Origin: Brachionus rotundiformis
Lineage: Eukaryota; Rotifera; Eurotatoria; Ploima; Brachionidae
Direction: 5' to 3'
Assembly: GCA_016802295.1 (NCBI GenBank)
Contig: JAESIW010000157.1
Coordinates: forward strand, 278,351-342,350
DNA length: 64,000 bases
Under the pieces are notes generated by a model. That model was not told where the DNA came from, did not search any database, and saw only the letters and a list, made by a program, of their open reading frames with translations. Each line of letters opens with the position of its first letter. Position 1 is the first letter of the stretch. Both the position numbers and the translations under genes were made by a program. Shown here in pieces: positions 44,140 through 56,337 of this stretch.

Positions 44140-44455
44140 TCAAGTGTCCCAAGAAGTATGAATTGAAGCTAGCTAAACTGGGTTTGACAAGGCTGAGCGA
44201 AATAAGAGTGAGATGGGACTTGATTGAAATGTACAAATTAGTGAATGCAACAGAAACGGTAGACCTGGTCAGAGATCTGGTAAATAGATCAGTAATCTAA
44301 GGCCCAGCGTGGCAGAATCCAGGGAGAAGTCTATGTAGCTGCAGTGAGCGCTAGATATGTCTTTTTTCAAACAGAGTAATCCTGCACTGGAACAGGTTAC
44401 GCCAAAATGTGGTAACATCTAAGTCAACCACGGGGTTCAGACACTCTGCATGTTA
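44140..44455 (+). mobile_element. decayed LINE 3' end
   Basis: The plus strand encodes, with several stops, LAKLGLTRLSEIRVRWDLIE, then MYKLVNATETVDLVRDLVNR, then FSNRVILHWNRLRQNVVTSK and STTGFRHSAC. This is the C-terminal layout of Jockey/CR1-type LINE proteins (LTTLEERRxRGDLIxxYK, then FxNRVVxxWNxLPxxVVxAxS). It is more decayed than the copies at 35635 and 60589. Confidence 0.8.
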
Positions 44456-47400
44456 AGTGTCGCAGTAAGAACAACTAATTCTAATTTAAAATTTTTGAGT
44501 CACAAAAATTAATTTCTAATACATGGTAATAATAAAAAAGTGACACGATTTGGAGACTTTGTCATCTATTCTTAGTTTTTTCGGGATCTAATTTAAACTT
44601 TGAAACATAAATATCTAGACATGACCAAGACACTTGTTAGAACCTAAATTGTGTCAAATTCTAAAGACAAAAACGATGACAACATGCTAATATTTTATTT
44701 TTTGATTTTTTCTAATGAAAAGACAATTGTGAAATATACAGTATTTTTGATAAAAAATAATTTATAATTGCTTCCTTAATTAACAAAAGGAAGAATAATC
44801 AGTAAAAAAATTGAGTGTTTTTTATTAGAAATCTTTATTAGCCTAGGAAACTAGATAAAAATTTTTAAAAAATATTCAGAATTAACTTAATAATTAAAAC
44901 ATATTCTTTAAAAGCAAATAAAAACTATTTATTTGTAGATAAGGTCTTAACTAGGCTAAATTAAATAAAATCTAAAATGAAATAAAATAAAATTTTTATA
45001 TTTCTTAAATTGTATGTAATTCGATTTAACATTACAAGCGAAACTCAATCGTTTAAAAAATATTATTAAATTAAAAAAAATATATATTGTCTAGAATGAT
45101 TTTTATATTTTGAATTAACAAAAACAATAATTTCTTACTTATCTAATATTTTTAAAAAATTTTCGCTTTAAATCTTATCTAGTTAGAAATCGGTGAAATA
45201 TTATCAAAATGTAAATAGCTCAAAGAAAGGTTATTTATAAGTAATAAAATATTGAATCAATTTGACTTAGTTTTTGTGTCATAGATAGTAGGTTGCTTTT
45301 TAGGTTACTAGTCAAAGAAAAACTTAATATTCTTAACAAAAAATAAATTTTGGTTCAAAAGTGAACCTAAAATTCAGTTTACTTAATTCATTAGTTTTAA
45401 CTAGAATACCAGACCAGACCTAATAAAATTTATATGAGACTAAAAAAACTTAAATAGGAGCTTTTAGGGATTTTTAATAGTGAAATTTCTTATATCATCC
45501 TTTATCTAAAATTTTTAAGCTCAATATCATAATTATTCTTAAATATACTAAAAACAAAATCGACTACTTTTATTTTATATGTTTAAATACTAAGAAAAAA
45601 TATTAAATAATTACAAAAAATTAAGGATAACTAAAATGTTTTTATCCACATTTAAAATCAAATTGATCTATTCAAAAAAAATTGTTATAAATTTGATATC
45701 TGTGTTAAGCTATAAATTCATATTAGGTTTCTTAAATATCATATTTTCTTAAAAAAAAAATCTGAAATATTTGATCAATTGAATTCATAAGTTTAACCGA
45801 TTCTTAAACGAACATTAGTTAAACATTTTTTTCTAAATTAAATAATATTTTTAGTACATAGAAAATTTATTTAATTCTATTTATATAGTTAAGTCGCCGG
45901 TAATTACCGTCTTTTAAATTAAAACTAAATTAGCTTTTGAAAATTAAAATTTTCTAATTTTTAATTTATCTAGCTCAATTATTATTTTTTGTTTAACATG
46001 AGTTAAAAAAAATTTATCACATTCTAGACAAAATGTTAATAAATTCTTAGACACTTTCAATCCTATATATTCAAATAAAAAAGCATACTTTTGAACATTG
46101 GAAAATATTGCGACCTGATCATAAGTTTTGCCAACCCATCAAGTTAATATGAAGAAAAATTTAAAAAAAGTTTGCATAATTTCCTTTCTTGTAAGCGAGC
46201 AACTCAAACCAACTCACTTAGATTTTAAAATTATTATCTAAAAAGGTATATTGTGTAATTTTAATTAAAAGTCAAGGAATCAAGTAGTCTTTTAAATTTT
46301 GAGCTTAAATAAACGATCATCAAAGTTTAATAATTACACCTTAGAATAGAGAAACTGACTAGCTTGATGATAATTTCAAAATGAAATGTTATAAATTTAA
46401 ACAAATAATTAATTTTGATTAAGAAAAAATCAATAACATGAATTAAAAATTCGATCGAGATTTGAAATAAGATATAAAAACTAGAGCTAATTGACTAATT
46501 AAATTAAGTCTTTTTTAAAGAAAGCAAACATTATAAAATATATTGAAGGCGAAATTGAAAAAATAAGTCTTAATCATGTAGCTAAAAGTTAAATAATAAA
46601 ACTATTTATTTTTAAACAAGGTATATTAATTAAGAAAAAAAAAACGATTTTCTAAAAATTCTATTTTCTGTCATAATGACTTCCTCATCCTTAAAAATCT
46701 CTAAAAGGTAATAATTATAATATTCAATTTGATTTATAATAAAAATTGGTTGTGCTAATTTTATATTGTTTTTATTTGATTTGAATACTTAAAGCCCCTA
46801 AATTTTAATATTTTATGCTATTTAAATAAATTTTCTAGCTAAATGCTAAGCTTAATTTCTGTCGTTAGCTGATGATTTTAAATTGACTGAATAAGGCAAT
46901 GTATTTATGAGAAATAATAAAAATCTTGCAAATAATTAAATGCCTTCATAATTAAATTAAATGCTAAATTTTTATAAAATGCCGAACCGAAAAAAGTTCT
47001 GGAAAATATGAACTTAAGAATTTTGCTCAAAAATTAAAATTTATAAACATCGTTTAAGAATTTAATTTAAAAAAAAACATAAATAATATTTGTGTAAATT
47101 TAGATTTTTTTATAAATTAAGATTCAAAGCTAAATAATCAACAGGTACGAGTTTTATTGACTTAACATCAAACTTGAATTATAAAAAATTAAATTTATTT
47201 TAAAATTAATTATAAAATACATTAATTTAAATTACTCATTGATATATTTATCTTCGAGTATCATTCCAATTTGTCTTTTTACTAAAAAAAACTTTTATCA
47301 TTATCTTTTTTATTTTTTAATCTTTAAAATTATAAATGCCATTCATTTATCAAAATTTATTTTAATACCAATTAAAAAATATAATTATAGACTAAAAAAT

Positions 47401-48003
47401 TTTGAATATTTTTTAATGTAAATTTAGATTTTTAATCAAAATTTTTTAAAGTTTATTTAATTATTTAATTCAATTTTTATTTTTACCTTGATGTTTTTCT
47501 TTCACTAGATTTCTAAATTAATCAGTTTAAGTTTAATCATTTTTTATTATGTTAGGTTTTATTTAAATCTATTTCAATTTCGAAGATAGAAATAAAGTTT
47601 TCTTTATTAATATTTATATTTTATTTGTTGTTTTAAGGACAAAAAAAGGTAAATATTATTCAAGTGTTGTTTTTTTCAATTTATTGTAGTTTAGTTATTA
47701 TTTTATATAAATAATTCCATTCATACTTTGCTCATTGAATAGATTTAAAAGTAATCACGACAAAAAATTTAATCTAAAGATATCACAATTAAAAATTTTA
47801 ATAAGCCTCTGGAAATAGAGTTGGTTTTTTTAAACTTTGACTTAAAAATTTAATTTTACTATTATAATATTCACCTTTACTAGTAAAATTTTTAATTATC
47901 AATAAAATTTTTTGATTGATTTTTCTTATTGTTTCAATATCATTTCTCAGATTAAACTCTTAATTTAGAATACTAAAAAAATAATTACCATTAATCAAAC
48001 TCA
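44456..48003. other. long AT-rich noncoding stretch
   Basis: No gene could be supported. A 50-codon minus-strand frame at 45954-46114, starting after an AG and containing YAFLFEYIGLKVSKNLLTFC, is the only stretch with exon-like features. Everything else is short, low-complexity open frames. Confidence 0.5.
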
Positions 48004-48274
48004 CAGTGGGTATATCAAAAACGAGATAGCCTTAATGGTCGCGACCAAAATCCGAACCATTATTGGTACCATACCGGACCCAAAGCCTTTTGTGTGATAA
48101 AGTCCGCATAATTTCGGTCTTGTTCGGAACGGTACGCTTAATTGGATAATATGATACTCTAAGTACGATATGTCCGGTACAGTACGAAGGCGCTTTGGGT
48201 TCAGTATGGTACCGCTAATGGTTAGAATTTTAGTCGCGACGATTAAGGGCATGTCACTTTTGATATGCCCACTG
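48004..48274. mobile_element. Tc1/mariner-like fold-back MITE
   Basis: A 271-bp element starting cagtgggtatatcaaaa and ending ttttgatatgcccactg, with TA following on the right (CA on the left). Complementarity continues inward for roughly 100 bp (for example cttaatggtcgcgaccaaaa against its partner near 48222-48251, and ggtaccata near 48064 against 48208), so almost the whole element can fold back on itself. CAGTG termini with TA targets are typical of Tc1/mariner elements. The open frame inside it is not a gene. Confidence 0.88.
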
Positions 48275-50366
48275 TAATTGATACTTAAGTGGCTTTATGA
48301 ACCTGAATAACAATTAAAAAATTTTTTATTACCAATTGGCCACATATAAAGATTTTTTAATAACTAAATAAGTTAAATTAGTAATAAATATTTATTTCAT
48401 AGAATAGAAATTTTAAAATTACTTTGTGACTGGGTGGATAAATGACTAATTTAGACTGTATCATTTTCCTTGGTGTTCTTAAATTAAGTATCTAATTTAG
48501 TCAAATTGATTGAATTTTCACTGGTTACAATATAATTTTAATATGTAAAAAAATCCTTTTTTATATCTTAAATTATATACAAATTATGCCTAAAAGAGAC
48601 AAGTACTGCCCATCTTAGTAGCAGATAATGGTCCGTCAACAATTATCAATGGTTAAAATTTAATCAAGTTGTTTTCTTAATTTTAATGTGATATTTATCT
48701 TGATTTTTGATTTATCTTTTTGATCAAAACTCTTGATATAACTTAAAATAAAAAATTTATTATTAGAATTTGATATACTCGTCTTTTGCAGATAAATTTT
48801 TTTTTATACTTATTTATTCATTTAACTAAATTTACATCCGATAGAAATTATAAAAAAAGAAAAAAATTGTCTATATAGTAAATTTGTGTCATAAAATATT
48901 CAACATCTGAGACATTGAAACAAATCAATTTCTTATATTTTTGTAAGAAAAAATAACTTTTTCATTTGAAGATCTTTAGATAAAATAATTCTGCTAAGAT
49001 TTAAAAAATTTTAGTTTAATTTTCGAGAAAATTAAAAACACTAATTTATCAAATTACTTCCAATACATTATTCTTGATATAGGTCGTTTAGTTCAATTAT
49101 AATTTAAAAAAAATTTTCTATTAATTAATTACCGTAAATTAACAATGAAAGAAAAAAGATAGGGACAATCTTTTTAGAATTTTAATTTTTACGATAAATT
49201 GAAGGGCACATTTTAGAGAAATTTTTTTTAAACACAAAAGAAAATAAGTAAATAAAGAGTTATCTATATTTTAGAGCTCAGATAAAAAAAATCAGATATA
49301 ATTTAAATAATTCAAATTTAAGCAGGAAAACTTTTCTAAACAAAACGAGTTAAAAGTTAGAATTGGGAAATTCAGACAGAGTTTTTTACTCCATTGTCAA
49401 TATCACTCTCCAATTAAATCGATTTTTGGAAATTAAGTCAAAAATAGATAATTATTGTTTTTCATTTAATTTAATAATATTTTAATTTTCTGATTATTTC
49501 AAAGTTTCATGCTTGTTTGATTAAGATTCGTATTCAGTCAAATTAAAATAGATTGAAAAATTAAAATTTAATAAAAATTCATTTTTAGTATTGAAATAAT
49601 TTTATAAAATAATGGACTTACCAGATTAATAAAATTTATAATTAATCATGCTAACTATTGATGTTAATTTAGTAACTATTTGATGATCAGATATTTGAGA
49701 TGGTTTTTTAAATTTTTAAAAATTATAAGCAACAAGCTCGTTGACTGCTTAATTTGATCAATTTATTATTAGCTAAGACAAAAGTTAAGTCTTAAGAAAA
49801 AAAAACACTGTTTTAGTAAAATAAAAAATTAAATCTTCGTTTTGGATTATTTTTTTATTTAAAATTTACAAATCAGCTAAGCCATTGAATTTTAAAAAAA
49901 TTTTGTCCTTTTTTTTTATTTTAAAAGAACTTGACAAATTTATTTTAAATAGATACTGATATAAAATATAAAATTTGGGTCTGTTTTTAATAACTTTATA
50001 TTAATTTCTCATCTTTTTATAATCAAAGCCTATGATAATTTAAAAAAAATAATTATTAATAATCTATAAAATTTAAACTTTGGTTCATTTATACTAATAA
50101 ATCTATTTTTACCAAAAAAATTATAATAAATAAATATATCTGCCTTTCTTTTAGAATTCTTGCAATAAAATCAGCTAGTCTGGCCGTAAATATCTTTAGA
50201 TAATTCGAATAAGAATCCATTTGAGGTCAATACATAATTTTTATTTGTATTCTATTGGATTGAAAATCTAATAACTAAATTGTATAAATAAAATCTAACT
50301 ATAATAATTCAGTTTTTACTTAAAAGTTATATCTATAAATTCTCCACCAGGTTTAAATTTAAAAAA
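48275..50366. other. AT-rich noncoding stretch upstream of the SMYD4-like gene
   Basis: No gene, RNA gene or clear repeat was recognised. Confidence 0.5.
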
Positions 50367-52403
50367 ATGGAAGGAAAAATGGAAGGAAAATCCAAATCAA
50401 TTGATTCCCTATTCATCAAAATTTGCAAACATCTAAAATCGTATGATAAAGAATTAAATAAAAACTTTATAAAATTAACAACTAATTTTGATCGATTTAA
50501 ATTTATATGGCACATAGGCTTTATTGGAAAAGAACTAGATTCTATGTTTAAAAGTACAAGTTTTGATCCCAAGGACGAGACCAAGGCAACCAATTTGCGT
50601 CAAGAGGGAAATGAACAATTTAAGAATAAAAGATTCTATGATGCTTTAATAAAATATAATTCTAGTCTGCAATTTTCAGCCATCGATCAGACAGAGAACA
50701 ATTTGGCACTGGCCTTGGCAAATCGCTCGGCTGTTTTTTTCCATCTAAACGAGTTTCAGCTTTGTCTAAACGATATTGAGTCGGCATTAATTGCTGGATA
50801 TCCGGAAAAATCTAAGTCAAAATTGATCGAACGAAAGCTCAATTGCTTGCTTAAATTGGAACAATACCATTTAGGCATTGAATACATTAAGTCTCAAAAA
50901 GGTAATCTAAATGCTGAAACTTACCATAACTTTGAAAAAAAGTTCAAATCTTTGTCCGAGGATAAAAAATTAAATCAATTAGAAAAAAAATTTTATTTTG
51001 AAAATTATGGTAACATTAATTTTACCATAACTAGCCCCAACCCTAGAGTTTTATGTGCTTCAAAATCAATAGACATCGATTATTCAATTGATAGAGGATT
51101 TTTTATTACAGCAACCAAAGATATTAAAGTAGGAGAGCTGTTGGTAAACGAACCACCATTTGCAAGCGTATTAATTGGTAGTAAAATTGGTTCTAATTGT
51201 TCTGAGTGTCTTCTCAAACTGAACCCTTTAAAAATGAACATTACTTATTGTGTTCAGTGTTCTTTGGTCACTTATTGTAGTGAGCAGTGTGCCAAATCTT
51301 CATGGAAAAACAATCACAGATATGAATGCAAATATTTAAACTTTTTGATCAATCAATCTGGATTGACCCATATGGAATGGCTTGCTTTAAGAATTGTGCT
51401 AAAAGCTGGAAAAAACTATCTCTTGTCTGTAAAGCCACTTCTGGAAGAGTACGAAAAGCAGTTCGAGAGTTCACTTAGAGACAGTTCTTGTATGACCATA
51501 GCCGAAGAAGAAACAAGGATCTATAAATCAAATTCTTATATGCCAATATTTAATCTGATAACCAATTCTCGGGTCCGTAAACTTAATGATCTATTTCGTC
51601 GATCATTTGTGTCATTTTTTCTGGTCAAACTTTTGGAAAAAAATGATTTTTTTGAAGGAGATAGTGCTGAGGCATTCAGAGAAAATCAATGGTTTATCGG
51701 AGGTCTAATTTTACGCCATTTGCAGTCAATTTCGTGTAATGCACACGAAATATCTGAGTTACAACTTTCAGATGCCAAAAAGAATGCCATGGCCGGATCC
51801 TCAGCTCAGGGAATAGGTGCCGGTATATTTGCTATATTATCTCTGTTCAATCATTCATGCGATCCACAAGTTACCCGAAACTTTAGAGGTTCCAAATGCC
51901 AGGTGAGATCCCTGCAGAATATAAAAAAAGGTGAAGAGATTAATGACAATTATGGTGTGCTTTATGCTGTTAATGAGCTAAAAGAAAGGAAAGAAAAGCT
52001 TAAAGATCAGTATTTTTTTGAATGTAAATGCGTGCCATGTAGAAATGACTGGCCGCTTTATGACCAAATTGAGAGTCAGCTAGAATTGCTGAGGATTTTG
52101 TGTCGTGAATGCAAAAGTGGAAACTTGGATAATGACGAATGCACTGAATGTTTGTATGAATTTGATAATCTGAAGTTACATCAGCACAATGCTCAAACAG
52201 CGTTGAGGAATTTTTTAAACATAAACTCAGATTTTGATTTAAATGAAATGATAGTGGTCACAACAATAGAAAATATATTTGGTTTCTTTTGCAAGTATTT
52301 AGATTTGTTGTATTCACATAATGTTTCAAGACCTTTTCAAGATTACAACAATTATGAGGAAGCTATTAAACAGCTACTTAATTTAATTAATATTAAAAAA
52401 TGA
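50367..52403 (+). CDS. SMYD4-like TPR-MYND-SET protein lysine methyltransferase
   Basis: An intronless gene of 678 aa. The ATG at 50367 is followed by a second in-frame Met four codons on. TPR-like helices lie at about 72-180 (RQEGNEQFKNKRFYDALIKY, then LANRSAVFFHLNEFQLCLND). The first part of the SET domain starts at about 232 (RGFFITATKDIKVGELLVNE), interrupted by a MYND zinc finger at about 276-320 (CSECLL...YCVQCSLVTYCSEQC...HRYEC). The SET core follows at about 485-550 with SLFNHSCDPQVTRNF and GEEINDNYG, the S-adenosylmethionine and catalytic motifs, and then a post-SET zinc cluster (ECKCVPC). The layout TPR + split SET/MYND matches SMYD4. Family members methylate lysines on histone or non-histone proteins or act as repressors in heart and muscle. 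The absence of introns is unusual beside its multi-exon neighbours and might reflect retroposition. Confidence 0.9.
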   Translation: MEGKMEGKSKSIDSLFIKICKHLKSYDKELNKNFIKLTTNFDRFKFIWHIGFIGKELDSMFKSTSFDPKDETKATNLRQEGNEQFKNKRFYDALIKYNSSLQFSAIDQTENNLALALANRSAVFFHLNEFQLCLNDIESALIAGYPEKSKSKLIERKLNCLLKLEQYHLGIEYIKSQKGNLNAETYHNFEKKFKSLSEDKKLNQLEKKFYFENYGNINFTITSPNPRVLCASKSIDIDYSIDRGFFITATKDIKVGELLVNEPPFASVLIGSKIGSNCSECLLKLNPLKMNITYCVQCSLVTYCSEQCAKSSWKNNHRYECKYLNFLINQSGLTHMEWLALRIVLKAGKNYLLSVKPLLEEYEKQFESSLRDSSCMTIAEEETRIYKSNSYMPIFNLITNSRVRKLNDLFRRSFVSFFLVKLLEKNDFFEGDSAEAFRENQWFIGGLILRHLQSISCNAHEISELQLSDAKKNAMAGSSAQGIGAGIFAILSLFNHSCDPQVTRNFRGSKCQVRSLQNIKKGEEINDNYGVLYAVNELKERKEKLKDQYFFECKCVPCRNDWPLYDQIESQLELLRILCRECKSGNLDNDECTECLYEFDNLKLHQHNAQTALRNFLNINSDFDLNEMIVVTTIENIFGFFCKYLDLLYSHNVSRPFQDYNNYEEAIKQLLNLINIKK

Positions 52404-52932
52404 TAATTTCAATAAATTTTTATGCTTAGTTTTATTTAATTTTAAAATATTAAACTTAAATCAAAAAAATTGTCGATCTCAGAAAAAAAATTTATTTATA
52501 TTTAATCTTATATCTGGTTTTGATATGAATTTTTTAAATGAAAATTTCAATCTTTATTTCTAAACATTTATTTGAAAATAAATTTTTTGAAAATATTTAT
52601 TAGTTAGTAATTTTTTTATTAGTTAGCACGAGCTAGAACCATTTTGGATTTGTTTAAATATAAAGCTATCAAAATTAAGGAAAAATTAAATGAACCAAAA
52701 ATAGCGAAAATTTGACTTATTCATACTTCATCAAAAAACAACTTTAAGGTTTCGAAATTTTAAAAAAGAGAACTATCTTTCATCAAAGAAATTAATGAAT
52801 TTTAATTTATTTAATGTATTTTAAAAACCCAAATAAATTACACCCTTCGCAAATAGCTTTGATTCACTTAAATTTAATTTAACTTGTATTATCATTTAAA
52901 AAAGACTTATAGAATATATTTTTTTATTTACA
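52404..52932. other. spacer between SMYD4-like and SLC1 genes
   Basis: AT-rich; would contain the SMYD4-like 3' UTR and the SLC1 gene promoter. Nothing else was recognised. Confidence 0.5.
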
Positions 52933-54811
52933 ATGTCCAGTAAAACTACATTAAAAAATGCTTTAAAGCACTTGAAAAATAATCTTCTGCTAATATTAAC
53001 TATATTCGCAGTTGTCCTTGGAATAGGTGTTGGCTTTCTAGTTAGAGAAAAAGCAACTCTTGACCAAATTGAAAAAGACTATTTTGCTTTTCCGGGCGAA
53101 ATTTTCTTAAGAGTTTTGAAATTTTTAATTTTCCCACTAATTGGTTCCAGTCTACTTAGTAGTATAGATGGAATTCAAAAAAGCAAAAATGGTAATTTTT
53201 ATTCCAAATAATCATTTAAAATATTTATTTAAATTTTTAAATTATTTAAAGGTTTGGCTGCCTTGAAGGCTCTTCTATTTTATCTACTGACCACAATCAC
53301 TGCCATACTAATCGCTATTATAATGTGTATTAGTATTAAACCTGGTGCCAGATCTAGAAATCAGAATACCACTGTGTGCTTAAACAGTACAAAATTTGAA
53401 ATTGACCAAAAGTATATAATTTTCAATACCATATTTGATCTTATTAGGTAATATAAAATCTAAATTTATAAAAATAACTTTTGTACTAAAAAATATTAGA
53501 AATCTTTTTCCAGACAATTTAATTCAAATAGGCTTACAACTTTATAAATCAAATGTGAGCATTTCATTAGATAATGGTGATTATTAATAAAATTATTTTT
53601 TTTTATTTATTCATTTTTTCTGAAGATTATATTTTGGTTGCGGGATCAAGACCAGGTTTGAATATAATTGGATTAGCTTTTTATACTTCAGTTTTTGGTA
53701 TTGTCGTATCAAGAATGAAAGACAGAGGAAGTATTTTAATAAAGTTATCCGATGTAATCTACGAATCTTGTATCGAAATTATTAAGATTGTAATGTGGTA
53801 TCTATTATAAATACTATTTTTTGTCCTTTTTATAATTTTTTTTTCATTAAAGGTATTCCCCGATAGCAAATTTTTTTTTAGTTTCCAATGTAATTTTAAA
53901 TATTGAAAACATTAATGAGCTCTTTATCACAATACCATTTTATATTCTTACACTATTTGTTACTTTAATAACTCAAGCATTAGTAGTGGGCCTCATTTAT
54001 TTAGTATTAATACGAAAAAATATTTTTAAATATTTAAAAAATATTCTTACAGCTCTTATGATGGCATTTGCCACATCTTCTAGGTAATTTCTTAAAAAAA
54101 CACAAAATTATTTATTTTATACTTTTTTATACTTTTGTAAGTGCGGCTTCACTTCCATTAACAATCAAATGTGTGGAAGAAAAGAACAAAATTACCAAAG
54201 TAATCGCTAGATTCATGCTAACGGTTGGTACATCTATTAATGTAGATGGCACCACTATGTATACTTTGGTGGCAGCTCTGTTTATTGCCCAATTTAATAA
54301 CATTGATTTGAGGCCTGTTGACATTTTTGTTGCTAGTGTTACTGCTGCTTTTGCCTCTATTGGATCTGCCGGAATACCAGCTGGGGCAACCTTGGCTCTT
54401 CTTGCTAGCCTTAGTGCCTTGAATATTCCACAAAAAGAGATTACAATATTTTTGTCTTTAGATTGGTTGATGTAAAATTTTTTGTTTAATTATAAGAAAA
54501 GCTGATTTAAATTAAGAATGAATATTCGAAATTTATTCGGCCTTACTCAAAGAATTAAAGACTTATCATATCATTTTTTATTCAGGGATAGATTTTTTAC
54601 AGTTCATAATGTATGGGGAGCAAGTATTGGTACAGCGGTGGTGGACCATTTTACTAAAATAAATGATAAAATTGAATCAGATACTCAAATTAGATCATCT
54701 GATGAAAAGAATGAAAATTCAAATAATTCAAACGAAGTATCTGATGAAGTATCTGATGAATCTACAGATACAATTGAAAGTGTTGATTTTCAAATTTTAA
54801 CTAAGCTTTAA
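52933..54811 (+). CDS. SLC1-family sodium/dicarboxylate (glutamate-type) transporter, divergent binding site
   Basis: Seven exons with matching phases: 52933-53191, 53252-53447, 53500-53576, 53626-53797, 53853-54083, 54142-54471 and 54586-54811, giving 496 aa. Visible are TM1-TM3, an extracellular loop with NTTVCLNST (possible N-glycosylation), the GSRPGLNIIGLAFYTSVFGI segment, MWYSPIA in TM5, the HP1 loop TSSSAASLPLTIKC, TM7 with NVDGT (canonical NMDGT; residues 345-349), HP2 (ASIGSAGIPAGA) and TM8. Plasma-membrane members carry glutamate, aspartate or neutral amino acids with sodium. In TM8 the sequence is DWLMDRFFTVHNVWGASIGT. The residue equivalent to the substrate-carboxylate arginine (GltPh Arg397) is Phe426, and the sodium-binding Asp (GltPh Asp405) is Ala434. 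Substrate and ion coupling must therefore differ from EAATs. The acidic Ser-rich C terminus is not conserved. Confidence 0.9.
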
Positions 54812-56337
54812 TTTAAATTGGAATTTTCTAATAAAAATGAGGTATGGACAATTCTTTTTAACAAAAAAAATCTCTCTCTCTTAATAAGATCTATAAATAA
54901 GATCTCTCTTATATTCTAATCAACCCGAATCCCTAAACCAGGGCTGCGACCGGACCCCGTATTACTCCCAGTTTGTTTAAATGAAACTAACAAAAATAGA
55001 AAATAGTCGAATAATTGGTTTATGTAGAATTTTGTCCATGATTTATAAAAATTCACAAATAAATTTTTCGAGTCATCCATCATAAATAATTTTTGATAAA
55101 GATATTAATATTTACTTTCTTGCTTTAGTAATTTAAAATAGAACTGGTCTTTTATCTTTTCAAAGGATGATAGATTCAAAACAAAAGACTAAATATAATT
55201 GAATAACCATCTCTTTACATTACACTACATTGATTTCTGATTAAGAAAAGGTTTTTTCGCATATAAAATAGTAATTGGATGATCTAATCTGATAAATCTT
55301 TAAATTTAATTAAAATTTATTTATCAAAAAATATGAAAAAAGTTAATAAAATTGATTTATCCTCAACATTATAAAAAAAGTAATATATTTCAAATCAGGC
55401 TTTAACTTTTGTAATAAAAGTCTTTAAATTTGAAAAATCATACATTAAATTTTTAATTAATTTTAAAAAATTCCAAAAGGGGAGTCTGACTTAGTTTGAA
55501 CTATCAAAGAATAAAAAAAGATAAGTCTCATTGATAATGAAGATTTTTAGTTCGATGGAAAGAAATATACACCCATAACCCTTGCCTTGTAGATGCTTAA
55601 TTTTCAAATGATACTATTAATTTTTATATTTAACATATAGAATATTTTTAGAATATTTAATTATTGTTATCTGGACAGTATTAAAGTTTATTATTTCCAC
55701 TTCTCAAGTTCGAAAATAAACAAAATTTCATGAATTAACAAATTATTTATTAGAAAATACCTGTACAAATTTGCATGATAGAGATGCTTTAGAACTCTTG
55801 TATTTAACCTTCGTATCAACGAGCTTTCGAAATACTCAAATCCACAAAATCTCGTTTTACGAAGGCAATTACAAAGGAACTTTTTTCTTGTTTATTTTTA
55901 AATTTTTTATCCTCTATTTATATGAAAATTTTACAGAAAAGTTAATCAGTTAGACATTTAAAAAATTAAATTTCACAGAAATTTAAATCTGTTTCGAATC
56001 ATTTAAATTAAATTCAATAAAATAAAAAGTTAATAAAGGTGAAATTTGGTTTCATATTTCAAATTAGCGACAATTAAATCAACTTGTTCATGGTAAATGG
56101 CAATTATTTAGAACTTGTTTCAGGAAACTAAACTTTACAAAGGTTGGCTCAGTCAATTGTATTTCAGGCCTACTACTTGGTCTTAAATCTGTTATAAATT
56201 TGATTCTATTGATATTAAAAAAAAATTAATTAATCTTCCTTTCAAGCCAGATTTAAATAAGAAAATAACTTAGGTAAAAATTTCAACAAAATTTTATTAA
56301 ACAAAAAATTTCGGTAAAATGTACAAAAATATTACAT
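54812..56337. other. noncoding spacer between converging genes
   Basis: AT-rich, between the 3' ends of the SLC1 gene and the DEAD-box gene. A short imperfect hairpin lies at about 55809-55866 (cttcgtatcaacgag against tctcgttttacgaag). No gene was recognised; the frame at 55771-55953 is probably chance. Confidence 0.5.

Noticed and set aside
48001..48252. 83-aa minus-strand frame as a gene
   Set aside because: It lies within the fold-back MITE, so the frame is a by-product of inverted-repeat sequence.
55771..55953. 60-aa plus-strand frame as a gene
   Set aside because: The second half is a hydrophobic/Lys run of intergenic type and the first half lies in a hairpin; there are no splice partners or family match.
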